Part shown: positions 10,301 to 24,900 of the stretch, piece after piece
Layout: each line of letters begins with the position of its first letter
How positions within the stretch are numbered: position 1 is the first letter of the stretch
DNA from: Candidula unifasciata
Lineage: Eukaryota; Mollusca; Gastropoda; Stylommatophora; Geomitridae
Direction: 5' to 3'
NCBI GenBank assembly: GCA_905116865.2
Contig: CAJHNH020008441.1
Span: 394,762-458,761, forward strand
Length of the DNA stretch: 64,000 bases
Notes under the pieces: model-generated
What the model saw: the letters and a program-made list of their open reading frames with translations, nothing else
Databases searched by the model: none
What the model was told of the DNA's origin: nothing
Position numbers and translations under genes: made by a program

Positions 10301-13300
10301 TCTAGAACTCTCCAAGCCACCAGTTATTTTCTCCCTAACCAATGATGGACTTTGTGATATAACCAAGTCTCCATGCAAGACGGTCAGCATAATTGGAGCC
10401 ACATTTTTCCATTCAGAAAATCTTGTTTGCAAGTTACAGCCTGTAAAGGTATGTGCAAATTGGAAACATTTTGTTTCTTCTTAAAACCTGACACTGACAT
10501 TTGTCAGGGGTTTTGTAATATGTTTTATTTGTTAAGCTGACATATTATTGTAAATTCATTACTTTTCTAAATATATTGTTAACTTAGCATTGACAGTGCT
10601 ACCGCACATGTCTCATGTGTGTTGTTTGCTGTATGAATTTAATCTATCTGTTGTTAAATATTGATTGTTTTGGTATAGAAGAATAATCTGTTTTTGTTAA
10701 TACACTCTACATGTATAACATGATACTCTGTTTATGCTAACAAACAATATCCTCTGTTAATGTTAACAAATAATATATGGGAAAAAGAATCATCTGTTTA
10801 TGTTAACAAACAATATATATGTAACAGTATCATTTCTTTAAGTTACCACACAATATATGTGTAATAGAATCAACTGTTTATGTTAACAGGCAATATATGT
10901 GTAACAGAATAATCAGTTTATATTAACACACAATATATGTGTAAAAAAACCACCTGTTTATGTTAACACACAATATATATGAACAGAATCATCTGTTTAA
11001 GTTAACACATGGTATATGGATAATGTAATCATCTGTTTATGTTAACACACAATATATGTGTAACAGAATCATCTGTTTATTTTAACACAAAATATGTGTG
11101 TAATGGAATCATCTGTTTATGTTAACACACAGTAGATGTATAATGGAATCATCTGTTCTTGTTAACTGCGAATTCTGTTTCCTTTTGCATTATGTACTGT
11201 TTGTGACCAAAAGTTGATGCTCTGATCAAAGTGTTGATACTGGATGTATTGTGCTGTACCCACAGATAGTCCAGAATGAGGTAGTTGATGATGGTGATGT
11301 TGTTGAACAGCCTGCAGACTATTTCTCCTTCAATGAAATAACATGTACCCTGCATACAGTGAGCAGCTACAAACTGTGGATCAGCAATGACAACAACACC
11401 TATAGTGATGTCCTGGTGTTCACAGTTTTCCATCCACAGTGCCACACATGTGACAGCAGTGGTTTTTGCTCTCTCACAGTAAGTCTTACTGTCTGAACAG
11501 TCAAGTCAGCGACCCACAGTTTGAGGTAAATTATGGGGATGGTAAAGCCCTGGATCCACAACTTGGGGTAAATTATGGGGACGGTAAAGTCATGGATCCA
11601 CAACTTGGGGTAAATTATGGATGTGGTAAAGCCCTGAATCCACAACCTAGGGTAAATTATGGGGATGGTAAAGTCATGGATCCACAACTTGGGGTAAATT
11701 ACGGATGTGGTAAAGCCCTGAATCCACAACTTGGAGTAAATTATGGGTGTGATAAAGTCATGGATCCACAATTTGTGGTAACTTATGGTAAAGTCATAGA
11801 TCCACAATGGGGCAAATTATGGGTATAGTAAAGTCATGGATTCACAACTTGGGGTAAATTGTAACTAGCATAAAGTCTGGGACCCACAATTTGGGGTAAA
11901 TTAGGGATGTGGTAAAGTCAGGGACCCACAACATGGGGCAAATTATGGGAATGGTAAAGTCACACACCCATAACCTAAGGTAATCTGTGGATATGAAAAG
12001 GTCAAGTCAGGAGTCCCCCCCTCCCCCACACCTGCAGGCTAACTGTTTATGTGATAAAGTCTCTCTCCCACACCTGCAGGCTAACTGTTTATGTGATAAA
12101 GTCTCTCTCCCACACCTGCAGGCTAACTGTTTATGTGATAAAGTCTCTCTCCCACACCTGCAGGCTAACTGTTTATGTGATAAAGTCTCTCTCCCACACC
12201 TGCAGGCTAACTGTTTATGTGATAAAGTCTCTCTCCCACACCTGCAGGCTAACTGTTTATGTGATAAAGTCTCTCTCCCACATGTAGAGGTTAACTTTGT
12301 GGTGGAAAGTCTCTCTCATTAACTATGTGGGAGGTAAAGTCCCTCTCCCACACCTAGAGATCAACTGTGTGGGAGGTAAAGTTTCTCTTCCTCACCTCAA
12401 AGTCAACTGTGTGGAAGCTATACCTTTTCCTAACTGTTCTGGGAGGTGAAGTTTCTTTTCCCCACCCAGAGGTCAACTGTGTGGCTCTTTATCTAATTAT
12501 CAGTTCGTTCTTTGTTGCACAGGTTGTTGTTGTTGCACATGTTGTTGTTGTTGTTGTTGCACATGTTGTTGTTGTTGTTGCACATGTTGTTGTTGCACAT
12601 GTTGTTGTTGTTGTTGCACATGTTGTTGTTGTTGCACATGTTGTTGTTGTTGTTGCACATGTTGTTGTTGTTGTTGCACATGTTGTTGTTGTTGTTGTTG
12701 CACATGTTGTTGTTGTTGCACATGTTGTTGTTGTTGTTGCACATGTTGTTGTTGCACATGTTGTTGTTGTTGCACATGTTGTTGTTGTTGCACATGTTGT
12801 TGTTGTTGCAAATGTTGTTGTTGTTGCACATGTTGTTGTTGTTGCACATGTTGTTGTTGTTGCACATGTTGTTGTTGTTGCATATGCTGTTGTTGTTGCA
12901 CATGTTGTTGTTGTTGTTGCACATGTTGTTGTTGTTGCACATGTTGTTGTTGTTGCATATGTTGTTGTTGTTGCACATGTTGTTGTTGTTGTTGCATAGG
13001 TTGTTGTTGCACATGTTGTTGTTGTTGTTGCATATGTTGTTGTTGTTGCATAGGTTGTTGTTGCACAGGTTGTTGTTGTTGCACAGGTTGTTGTTTTTGC
13101 ACATGTTAAATCTGAGCAGGATAGCGTCGCCTTTGTCTTCATCCAACTGTAAAACAACCTGGTTGCCCATCTTTAGCTCGAGCATAACAGAGATTTGTTT
13201 GCCTCCATTTATCTTGTGATGGAGCCGCCAGAGTTTTCTGAGAGATTTTTTTAAACCTATTTCTTGGCAAAAAATGTTCCTATATTGTGTGCTTAGACTC

Positions 13301-16300
13301 CTTTGTGAGTTGTTTAAAATGTTCAGTTAGTCTTTTTTGTGTTTAATGTCTTGTTTCTGAGCATGAGAAAAATTTGCATTCCTCCAGTCTTTGTGGCCCT
13401 TCGTTTCTCTGTCCAGGCTTCTGCGATTCAGGTGTCTACCATGGGGGTTGTTTAAAGATAGCTTTCTTCTTTCCCTGTGTTCTTTGTGACTTGTCTCACA
13501 GACGCCTAGTTACATCAGGCTGATGTGCAGCATACTGGAAAGTAGTGGCTGGTCTCTGATACCTTGTGCAGATTGCTTTTTGTTGACCATAATCCAACAT
13601 GGAAGGTGGTCGCTTCCATGATGTCCCAGTACTGGGAGAGACCAGCGTGAGATCAAGGGCACTGTCAGTATCACCTACTCTGTCGGGGATTTTCAAGCAG
13701 ATTAAATCCGTGTCTCTTAGTGTTTCTTCCAATGCCTCGCCCTGTTTATTGACCGTCGGATTGCCCTATAGACGACCTTTGGTGTTGAAGTCCCCACACA
13801 TAATGATGTCGGTGGTTAGCTGCTCACACATGTCACTTAAAATTGTCCACATTTCTTTGTCAACTTTATCATTCCAGGCATAGATGTTGATTAGAGTGAA
13901 AGGTTTACTCCCGTCTACCTTTACGGCCTGGACCTGAATGTCGCTGTTGTTCCATGTACTTGTGTCTACAACTGAGGATGTTATTCCGCGCTTGATCAGG
14001 ATCACTTGGCCTAGGTGTTTCTGATTTAGATGAGTTTTTGTGTTGTCTCCTACCAAATTGTCCTCTCCTCCTTCTGTACCCTGTAGATGCTGCTTCATCA
14101 GATCTCAGCGAAGACGCATGAACTCCGTAGCTCCGGCGAGGATCGAGTTCATCAAATTTGTCTACCATATTTAATTTAAACAGTAGTGATGGTTTATTAA
14201 CGGTGACCTCAGTGGTGCCCTCGTGCTGGGGGATGTAGCCAGGGATGTAACGCCCATCAGCAAGGTGTTCCCCCTGTACGACCTGACTGCCTTCGTTAAC
14301 AATTGTGCACCTGACAACCATGCAGTTCTTTGGCACAAAGGAGACACCTTAAACTTGTGTTTTGGACTACCGACTCTCTACATGCTCACATGCATGTGTT
14401 AATGGTGTAAAGAAGTTATCATTTTTCTTCAATACCATTAGCCTTATGTTCCAGCATAAATTTATAAATAAAATACTATTTTCATGCATATATGCATACA
14501 TACACATAAACATAATAGTTTTTGAAGCTGCTTTTAATTTAAGCTTTAGTTTTTGAAACACATAAAATAGGGTCACTGCCCACATCTTCTGCTGTGTATG
14601 CTCAGCAATCAAATTAAACAGTTTGTATATTTGTTGTTCGTACCATCTGGTGAGTGCCAGGTTAGTGTATGGATCTCCTCATGAGTAAAGATGGTTGCTC
14701 TAAATACTAGATATGACTACACACATAATTCAGCTAGTCATTCTCTATGTTCATTAATTGTGTTACCTCCTTCCTTTCTCTTGCTCTCTCAACACCCATA
14801 TTTTCCCTACCTACTTTTTCATTAAAATCTCCCTTGACTATATTTAAAATACATTATTTATGAAACAACAGTCTGAAACTTGCTTCATTGACAACGAATG
14901 TTACACTTATGGGCAAGAGAATCCACACAACGAATCTCTGGTCTGTGACAGCTATCAGTCACATGACACCTGGAGTCCACGCAAAGGTGGGTCAGTTGTT
15001 GTATTGTTAAGCAATTTTTCACTTACTGAAGTCAGTGATTACTTGTATCTCAGTTGCTAGAGAACACAGATTGACTACAGTTTGCAGCAGTCATATTTTC
15101 ATGTGTGATTATAGTCTCCAGTTGTGAAAATTTAGAAACCAGCATTCAAGGAATATCATCGTCATCATCATACTGCTGCAAATATATACCAAACAAAAAA
15201 AGGTTCACAGTCTATCTGTCCATTCACTGTATTTCCCTGCAAACCCTTTAACATCATGTATGGAATCCATTCCTGTACTTCTGCCTTCCTCGTCATTGTT
15301 TGTTTTAGGGTTTCCTTTTAGCATCCCCATTTCCTTACCTATTTGCTTCTCATTTCAGTGCCTGTTTTGGATTTCTGTGTATTTCCTCTCAGAATATGTC
15401 CAATATATTGCCTTTTTCTTTGTCTTACGACTGTTGACCCAAACGGTCGTCAAGAACATTTCTTTTATTTCCTCACATTTCTTGAATTCACCCCCACCCT
15501 TGTAAATTTCATCGGTGTCCTCAGATAATGTTTTTGATTGCATTCAACTCAGCTCTATGTCTCTAATGGTTTCCCAACTTTCACTGGCATATGTTCATAA
15601 TAAAACAATATTAAAAGTAAAAATATCCAACTTTGTTATTAAGCATATAATTTAAAATTAAATACAATTAGGTACCATCATGTTTGTTCACACACAGTCA
15701 AGGCTAGTGTACGTTAGGAAACATACTGTGAGGATGTCAGCTTAGTGACTTTACCTGACATTTGTGTACATTAGAAAACATACTGTGAGGATGTCAATGT
15801 AGTGACTTTACCTGGCATTTGTGAACATTAGGAAACATACTGTGAGGATGTCAATGTAGTGACTTTACCTGGCATTTGTGAACATTAGGAAACATACTGT
15901 GAGGATGTCAACTTAGTGACTCCACCTGACATTTGTGTACATTAGGAAACATACTGTGAGGATGTCAACTTAGTGACTTCACCTGACATTTGTGTACATT
16001 AGGAAACATACTGTGAGGATGTCAGCTTAGTGACTTCACCTGACATTTGTGAACATTAGGAAACATACTGTAAGGATGTCAATGTAGTGACTTCATCTGA
16101 CATTTGTGAACATTTGTAAACATACTGTGAGGATGTCAACTTAGTGACTTCACCTGACATTTGTGAACATTAGGAAACATACTGTAAGGATGTCAATGTA
16201 GTGACTTCATCTGACATTTGTGTACATTAGGAAACATACTGTGAGGATGTCAACTTAGTGACTTTACCTGACATTTGTGAACATTAGGAAACATACTGTG

Positions 16301-19300
16301 AGGATGTCAGCTTAGTGACTTCACCTGACATTTGTGAACATTAGGAAACATACTGTGAGGATCTCAACTTAGAGACTTCACCTGACATTTGTGTACATTA
16401 GGAAACATACTGTGAGGATGTCAACTTAGTGACTTCACCTGACATTTGTGAACATTAGGAAACATACTGTGAGGATGTCATCTTATTGACTTCACCTGAC
16501 ATTTGTGAACATTAGGAAACATACTGTGAGGATGTCATCTTATTGACTTCACCTGACATTTGTGTACATTAGGAAACATACTGTGAGGATGTCAACTTAG
16601 TGACTTCACCTGACATTTGTGAACATTAGGAAACATACTGTGAGGATCAACTTAGAGACTTCACCTGACATTTGTGTACATTAGGAAACATACTGTGAGG
16701 ATGTCAACTTAGTGACTTCACCTGACATTTGTGTACATTATGAAACATACTGTGAGGATGTCAACTTAGTGACTTCACCTGACATTTGTGAACATTAGGA
16801 AACATACTGTGAGGATGTCATCTTATTGACTTCACCTGTGAACATTAGGAAACATACTGTGAGGATGTCATTTAGGAACCTGACATTTGTGAACATTATG
16901 AAACATACTGTGAGGATGTCAACTTAGTGACTTCACCTGGCATTTGTGTACATTAGGAAACATACTGTGAGGATGTCATCTTATTGACTTCACCTGACAT
17001 TTGTGTACATTAGGAAACATACTGTGAGGATGTCATCTTATTGACTTCACCTGACATTTGTGAACATTAGGAAACATACTGTGAGGATGTCAACTTAGTG
17101 ACTTCACCTGACATTTGTGAACATTAGGAAACATACTGTGAGGATGTCATCTTATTGACTTCACCTGACATTTGTGTACATTAGGAAACATACTGTGAGG
17201 ATGTCATCTTAGTGACTTCACCTGACATTTGTGAACATTAGGAAAAACATACTGTGAGGATGTCATTTAGTGACTTCACCTGACATTTGTGAACATTAGG
17301 AAACATACTGTGAGGATGTCAACTTAGTGACTTCACCTGACATTTGTGAACATTAGGAAACATACTGTGAGGATGTCAACTTAGTGACTTCACCTGACAT
17401 TTGTGAACATTAGGAAACATACTGTGAGGATGTCAACTTAGTGACTTCACCTGACATTTGTGTACATTAGGAAACATACTGTGAGGATGTCAACTTAGTG
17501 ACTTCACCTGACATTTGTGTACATTAGGAAACATACCTGTGAGGATGTCATTTAGTGTGACATTTGTGTACATTAGGAAACATGCTGTGAGGATGTCAAC
17601 TTAGTGACTTCACCTGACATTTGTGTACATTAGGAAACATACTGTGAGGATGTCAACTTAGTGACTTCACCTGACATTTGTGTACATTAGGAAACATACT
17701 GTGAGGATGTCAACTTAGTGACTTCACCTGGCATTTGTGTACATTAGGAAACATACTGTGGATGTCAACTGAGTGACTTGTGTACATTAGGAAACATACT
17801 GTGAGGATTTGTGACATTAGGAAAAACATACTGTGAGGATGTCAACTTAGTGACTTCACCTGACATTTGTGGACATTAGGAAACATACTGTGAGGATGTC
17901 AACTTAGTGACTTCACCTGACATTTGTGTACATTAGGAAACATACTGTGAGGATGTCAACTTAGTGACTTCACCTGACATTTGTGAACATTAGGAAACAT
18001 ACTGTGAGGATGTCAACTTAGTGACTTCACCTGACACATTGTGAACATTAGGAAAATTTGTAACATACTGTGAGGATGTCAACTTAGTGACTTCACCTGA
18101 CATTTGTGAACATTAGGAAACATACTGTGAGGATGTCAACTTAGTGACTTCACCTGACATTTGTGAACATTAGGAAACATACTGTGAGGATCTCAACTTA
18201 GAGACTTCACCTGACATTTGTGTACATTAGGAAACATACTGTGAGGATGTCAACTTAGTGACTTCACCTGACATTTGTGAACATTAGGAAACATACTGTG
18301 AGGATGTCAACTTAGAGACTTCACCTGACATTTGTGTACATTAGGAAACATACTGTGAGGATGTCATCTTATTGACTTCACCTGACATTTGTGTACATTA
18401 GGAAACATACTGTGAGGATGTCAACTTAGTGACTTCACCTGACATTTGTGTACATTAGGAAACATACTGTGAGGATGTCAACTTAGTGACTTCACCTGAC
18501 ATTTGTGAACATTAGGAAACATACTGTGAGGATGTCAACTTAGTGACTTCACCTGACATTTGTGAACATTAGGAAACATACTGTGAGGATGTCAACTTAG
18601 TGACTTCACCTGACATTGTGAACATTAGGAAACATACTGTGAGGATGTCAACTTAGAGACTTCACCTGACACCTGACATTTGTGAACATTAGGAAACATA
18701 CTGTGAGGATGTCAACTTAGTGACTTCACCTGGCATTTGTGAACATTAGGAAACATACTGTGAGGATGTCAACTTAGAGACTTCACCTGACATTTGTGAA
18801 CATTAGGAAACATACTGTGAGGATGTCAACTTAGTGACTTCACCTGACATTTGTGTACATTAGGAAACATACTGTGAGGATGTCAACTTAGTGACTTCAC
18901 CTGACATTTGTGTACATTAGGAAACATACTGTGAGGATGTCAACTTAGTGACTTCACCTGACATTTGTGAACATTAGGAAACATACTGTGAGGATGTCAG
19001 CTTAGTGACATTTGTGAACATTAGGAAACATACTGTGAGGATGTCAACCTAGAGACTTCACCTGACATTTGTAAACATTAGGAAACATGCTGTGAGGATG
19101 TCAGCTTAGTGACTTCACCTGACATTTGTGAACATTAGGAAACATACTGTGAGGATGTCAGCTTAGTGACATTTGTGTACATTAGGAAACATACTGTGAG
19201 GATGTCAACCTAGAGACTTCACCTGACATTTGTGTACATTAGGAAACATACTGTGAGGATGTCAGCTTAGTGACATTTGTGAACATTAGGAAACATACTG

Positions 19301-21793
19301 TGAGGATGTAATCCTAGATACTTCACCTGACATTTGTGAAAATTAGGAAACATACTGTGAGGATGTCAACCTAGAGACTTCACCTGATATTTGTGAACAT
19401 TAGAAAACATACTGTGAGGATGTCATCTTATTGACTTCACCTGACATTTGTGAACATTAGGAAACATACTGTGAGGATGTCAACTTAGTGACTTCACCTG
19501 ACATTTGTGAACATTAGGAAACATACTGTGAGGATGTCAACTTAGTGACTTCACCTGACATTTGTGAACATTAGGAAACATACTGTGAGGATGTCAACCT
19601 AGAGACTTCACCTGACATTTGTGAACATTAGGAAACATACTGTGAGGATGTCAGCTTAGTGACTTCACCTGGCATTTGTGAACATTAGGAAACATACTGT
19701 GAGGATGTCAACTTAGAGACTTCACCTGGCATTTGTGAACATTAGGAAACATACTGTGAGGATGTCAACTTAGTGACTTCACCTGACATTTGTGTACATT
19801 AGGAAACATACTGTGAGGATGTCATCTTAGTGACTTCACCTGGCATTTGTGTACATTAGGAAACATACTGTGAGGATGTCAACTTAGTGACTTCACCTGA
19901 CATTTGTGAACATTAGGAAACATACTGTGAGGATGTCAGCTTAGTGACATTTGTGAACATTAGGAAACATACTGTGAGGATGTCAACCTAGAGACTTCAC
20001 CTGACATTTGTAAACATTAGGAAACATGCTGTGAGGATGTCAGCTTAGTGACTTCACCTGACATTTGTGAACATTAGGAAACATACTGTGAGGATGTCAG
20101 CTTAGTGACATTTGTGTACATTAGGAAACATACTGTGAGGTGTCAACCTAGAGACTTCACCTGACATTTGTGTACATTAGGAAACATACTGTGAGGATGT
20201 CAGCTTAGTGACATTTGTGAACATTAGGAAACATACTGTGAGGATGTAATCCTAGATACTTCACCTGACATTTGTGAAAATTAGGAAACATACTGTGAGG
20301 ATGTCAACCTAGAGACTTCACCTGATATTTGTGAACATTAGAAAACATACTGTGAGGATGTCAGCTTAGTGACTTCACCTGACATTTGTGAACATTAGGA
20401 AACATACTGTGAGGATGTCAATCTAGAGACTTCACCTGACATTTGTGTACATTAGGAAACATGCTGTGAGGATGTCAATCTAGAGACTTCACCTGACATT
20501 TGTGAACATTAGGAAACATACTGTGAGGATGTCAGCTTAGTGACATTTGTGTACATTAGGAAACATACTGTGAGGATGTCAACCTAGAGACTTCACTCGA
20601 CATTTGTGAACATTAGGAAACATACTGTGAGAATGTCAGCTTAGTGACATTTGTGAACATTAGGAAACATACTGTGAGGATGTCAACCTAGAGACTTCAC
20701 CTGACATTTGTGTACATTAGGAAACATACTGTGAGGATGTCAACCTAGAGACTTCACCTGACATTTGTGTACATTAGGAAACATACTGTGAGGATGTCAA
20801 CTTAGTGACTTCACCTGACATTTGTAAACATTAGGAAACATACTCTGAGGATGTCAATCTAGAGACTTCACCTGACATTTGTGTACTTTAGGAATCATAA
20901 AGTACGGAGGATGTTGCCTTAGTGACTTCATATTCATTTGTGTACCTTAGGAAACATACTGTGAGGATGTCAACTTAGAGACATTTGTGTATGTTAAAAA
21001 CATACTGTGAGGATGTCAACGTAGTGACATTTGTGAACATTAGGAAACATACTGTGAGGAAGTCAATGTAGTGACATTTTTGTATGTTAGGAAACATACT
21101 GTGAGGATGTCAACGTAGTGACACTTGTGTATGTTAGGAAAAATACTGTGAGGAAGTCAGCGCAGTGACATTTGTGCATGTTAGGAAACTTACTGTGAAG
21201 AATGTCCCCTGAGTGACTTCACGTTACATTTCTGTACATTAGGAAACAAACTGTGAGGATGTCACCTTAGTGACTTTACGTGTCATTTGCCTACCACACA
21301 CAGTCAACAATGAATCTTGGCAGTATTTTGACCTTCTGTATGAAAAAAAATTATCCACTCCATGGATTTTACACTTAGCAGGAAAGTCAATAACAGTGTC
21401 CCTGTTTATTCATTTATAATTCCTGAACCACTGAACAAATGTCGCTGTAGGTTGATAAACAAAAAGTGAGCTAAAAGACAATTGAATGATGCAAACAATG
21501 AACGGTGTTGCTTTGGCAAATGGTTCATTTTTTTTAACAGCCAATCAGTTGGTTGATTTTGAATTGTCCTTGTTAATATAAAATACACACACACACACAC
21601 ACACAAGTACATACTTACATGTTTACATATGCATGTACACACAGAGATACATAATACACAGACATGTACAAATGCACACATGTGCACACATACAGACACA
21701 CATACACACATACATACATATTACCAATTACATACATATATACACATAATTCATACATACATACATACATACATACATACATACATACATACA

Positions 21794-21825
<32 letters not shown>

Positions 21826-21941
21826 AACATACACATTGACACACACATATACATACATACACATACCTGCATACATACACATACATACATACACACAAAC
21901 ACACACACACACACGTACGCATGCACACACGCATGCACACA

Positions 21942-21972
<31 letters not shown>

Positions 21973-24900
21973 TTACACATTTACATACACACACACATAT
22001 ACACAAACACATACACAAACACACACATACACACATGCACACACACATACACACACATACATACACACACATACACATGCACATACACACATACATATGT
22101 ACACACATACATATGTACATATATACATAAATATGTACATACACATACGTACATACATACACATATGTATGTACATACATATACATACATACATATATAT
22201 ACATACATACATATATATACTTTCATACATATACATACATACATACATACATTTGTCTGTACATGCATATATCTGTACATACATACACAACCACATACAC
22301 ATAAACATACACACATACATACACTCATACACACACATACATACATATACACACATATATATACACATACCCACATAATGCACGTGTCCACATATAAACA
22401 TACATACATACACATATACACACATGCACGCATGCACACACATGCACGCATGCACACACATATTCATGCACACACACACACGCGCATACATACCATTTTG
22501 TTAACACCATACCCCTACACTGTGTTGACCCTAGAACACAAATCTTTGTGTGAATATTTACTGTCTTTTTTAGTCTTCCTCTCTCTACCATGCCATGTAG
22601 AGGTACCTTACCTTTGTGTGAATATTTACTGTCTTATTTAGTCTTTCTCTCTCTCTACCCTGCCATGTAGAGGTACCTTACCTTTGTGTGAATATTTACT
22701 GTCTTATTTAGACTTCCTCTGTTTACCCTGCTATGTAGAGGTACCTTACCTTTGTGTGAATATTTACTGTCTTATTTAGTCTTCCTCTGTCTACCCTGCT
22801 ATGTAGAGGTACCTTAGCTTTGTGTGAATATTTACTGTCTTATTTAGTCTTCCTCTGTTTACCCTGCTATGTAGAGGTACCTTACCTTTATGTGAATATT
22901 TACTGTCTTATTTAGTCTTCCTCTGTCTACCCTGCTATGTAGAGGTACCTTACCTTTGTGTGAATATTCACTGTCTTATTTAGTCTTCCTCTGTTTACCC
23001 TGCCATGTAGAGGCACCTTACATTTGTGTGAATATTTACTTTATTTCACAAATGAAGAACATATCTTTAGGGGTCCGCCACACTTGATGTTCCAATGTGT
23101 GTGCATTTCCAAAACATTTTAAACATCCAGAATGATATAAATGTAGTTGATTTGTGATGGATGAGTGATAAGAAAGACAGAATGCCTGAAGCCAAAAGTG
23201 TTTCCTTGCTTCTTTGTTTCATCTCCTGATCATAAAGAAAACTGCTTTGATTTGTTTCATATGCTGCTGCCATCAAATAGAAATGCTATTGGTGTTGTGT
23301 GTTGTGTTGTGTTGTGTGTTGTGTTTTGTGTTGTGTGGCATGTATATTATTGATGATTTTCCTCCAGTAGCAATGCTTCTATGATGAAATGTTGGTCTCA
23401 CATTTAAATATATTTACAGACTACCCATATTTTAGAGGCAAACCAAACGTGACCACGTTTTACAACAGCACATCAACAGATTTCCAATTCCTCTGTAAAT
23501 TCTTACAAACTGAACGAGCTGGAGTGATCTTCTATGTGGAATGGGTGCACAACAATGAAGTCTTGTCAAAGGCCAGTGTTGATCTTCGGACACAGAACTC
23601 AAGCACTGTTGCCTTAAGTGTAAATGAAATCAAAGGTTTCGCTTTCAAGTCAAAAGTATGTTGTATTAAACTGCTTCATTGTTCTAGTCAACAGTTGATT
23701 TACAAAACAAAACTGTCCTTTCTGATGATAATAACAAAATCAATAATCTAACTTAAATGTCTGACATTTACCAGGAAGTGAACACATCTTCTTTGTCTAG
23801 CAGCTCTTCAAGTCTTCAACTGATGATAATAACAAAATCAATAATCTAACTTAAATGTCTGACATTTACCAGGAAGTGAACACATCTTCTTTGTCTAGCA
23901 GCTCTTCAAGTCTTCAACTGATGATAATAACAAAATCAATAATCTAACTTAAATGTCTGACATTTACCAGGAAGTGGCCACATCTTCTTTGTCTAGCAGC
24001 TCTTCAAGTCTTCAACTGATGTTGTCCCTGACCCATGAAATATTCTCAGTCCAGTGTTATTTTCCATGTCCAATGTGATATTTCCAGTGCATTGTTAGAA
24101 TCCCAGTCCCACATTATATTCCCAATCCCAAGTTATATTCCCATTGTATTGTTATGTTCTCAGTTGATTATTATATTCCCATTGTATTGTTATGTTCTCA
24201 GTTGATTATTATATTCCCATTGTATTGTTATGTTCTCAGTTGATTATTATATTCCCATTGTATTGTTATGTTCTCAGCTGATTATTATATTCCCATTGTA
24301 TTGTTATGTTCTCAGTTGATTATTATATTCCCATTGTATTGTTATGTTCTCAGTTGATTATTATATTCCCATTGTATTGTTATGTTCTCAGCTGATTATT
24401 ATATTCCCATTGTATTGTTATGTTCTCAGTTGATTATTATATTCCCATTGTATTGTTATGTTCTCAGTTGATTATTATATTCCCATTGTATTGTTATGTT
24501 CTCAGTTGATTATTATATTCCCAGCTCATAGTTATTTCCAGCCCTTTGTTATATTTACAGTCCCATATTATTTTCCGAGCCCACTGTTATATTCCCAGCC
24601 CATTGTTTTATTTCCAGCCCAGTGCTTTATTCCCAGCCAGTTGATTATATTCCCAATCAACTATTATATTTCAAGTCTTATGCTATAATCCCAGCCTATT
24701 GTCATATTCTCTGTTCCATGTTATATTTACAAACCCAGTTTTAAAACTCATAGCCCATTGATATATCACCAGCCCCTTGTTATATTCCTGTGCTATATTG
24801 CTGCAGGCATCCACCACTCACTAGTCTGTCGATCATCAGGGGATGACATGATTTATTGCTGTAGGCATCCACCACTCACTGGTCTGTCCTCCATCAGGGG

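Noticed and set aside
12489..13219. Poly-Gln, poly-Asn, poly-Leu and Val-Ala-His frames
   Set aside because: All arise from the same TTG/CACATG triplet repeat; every frame being open argues against coding.
15689..15701. Reading the 13-bp repeat around the 57-bp array as proof of transposition
   Set aside because: Half of it is CACACA and could match by chance or mark expansion between microhomologies; kept as a finding, not as an annotated attachment site.
21664..22641. 325-codon His/Thr-rich open frame and its - strand Cys/Val-rich counterparts
   Set aside because: They are translations of the CA/CATA microsatellite; no splice context or family resemblance.
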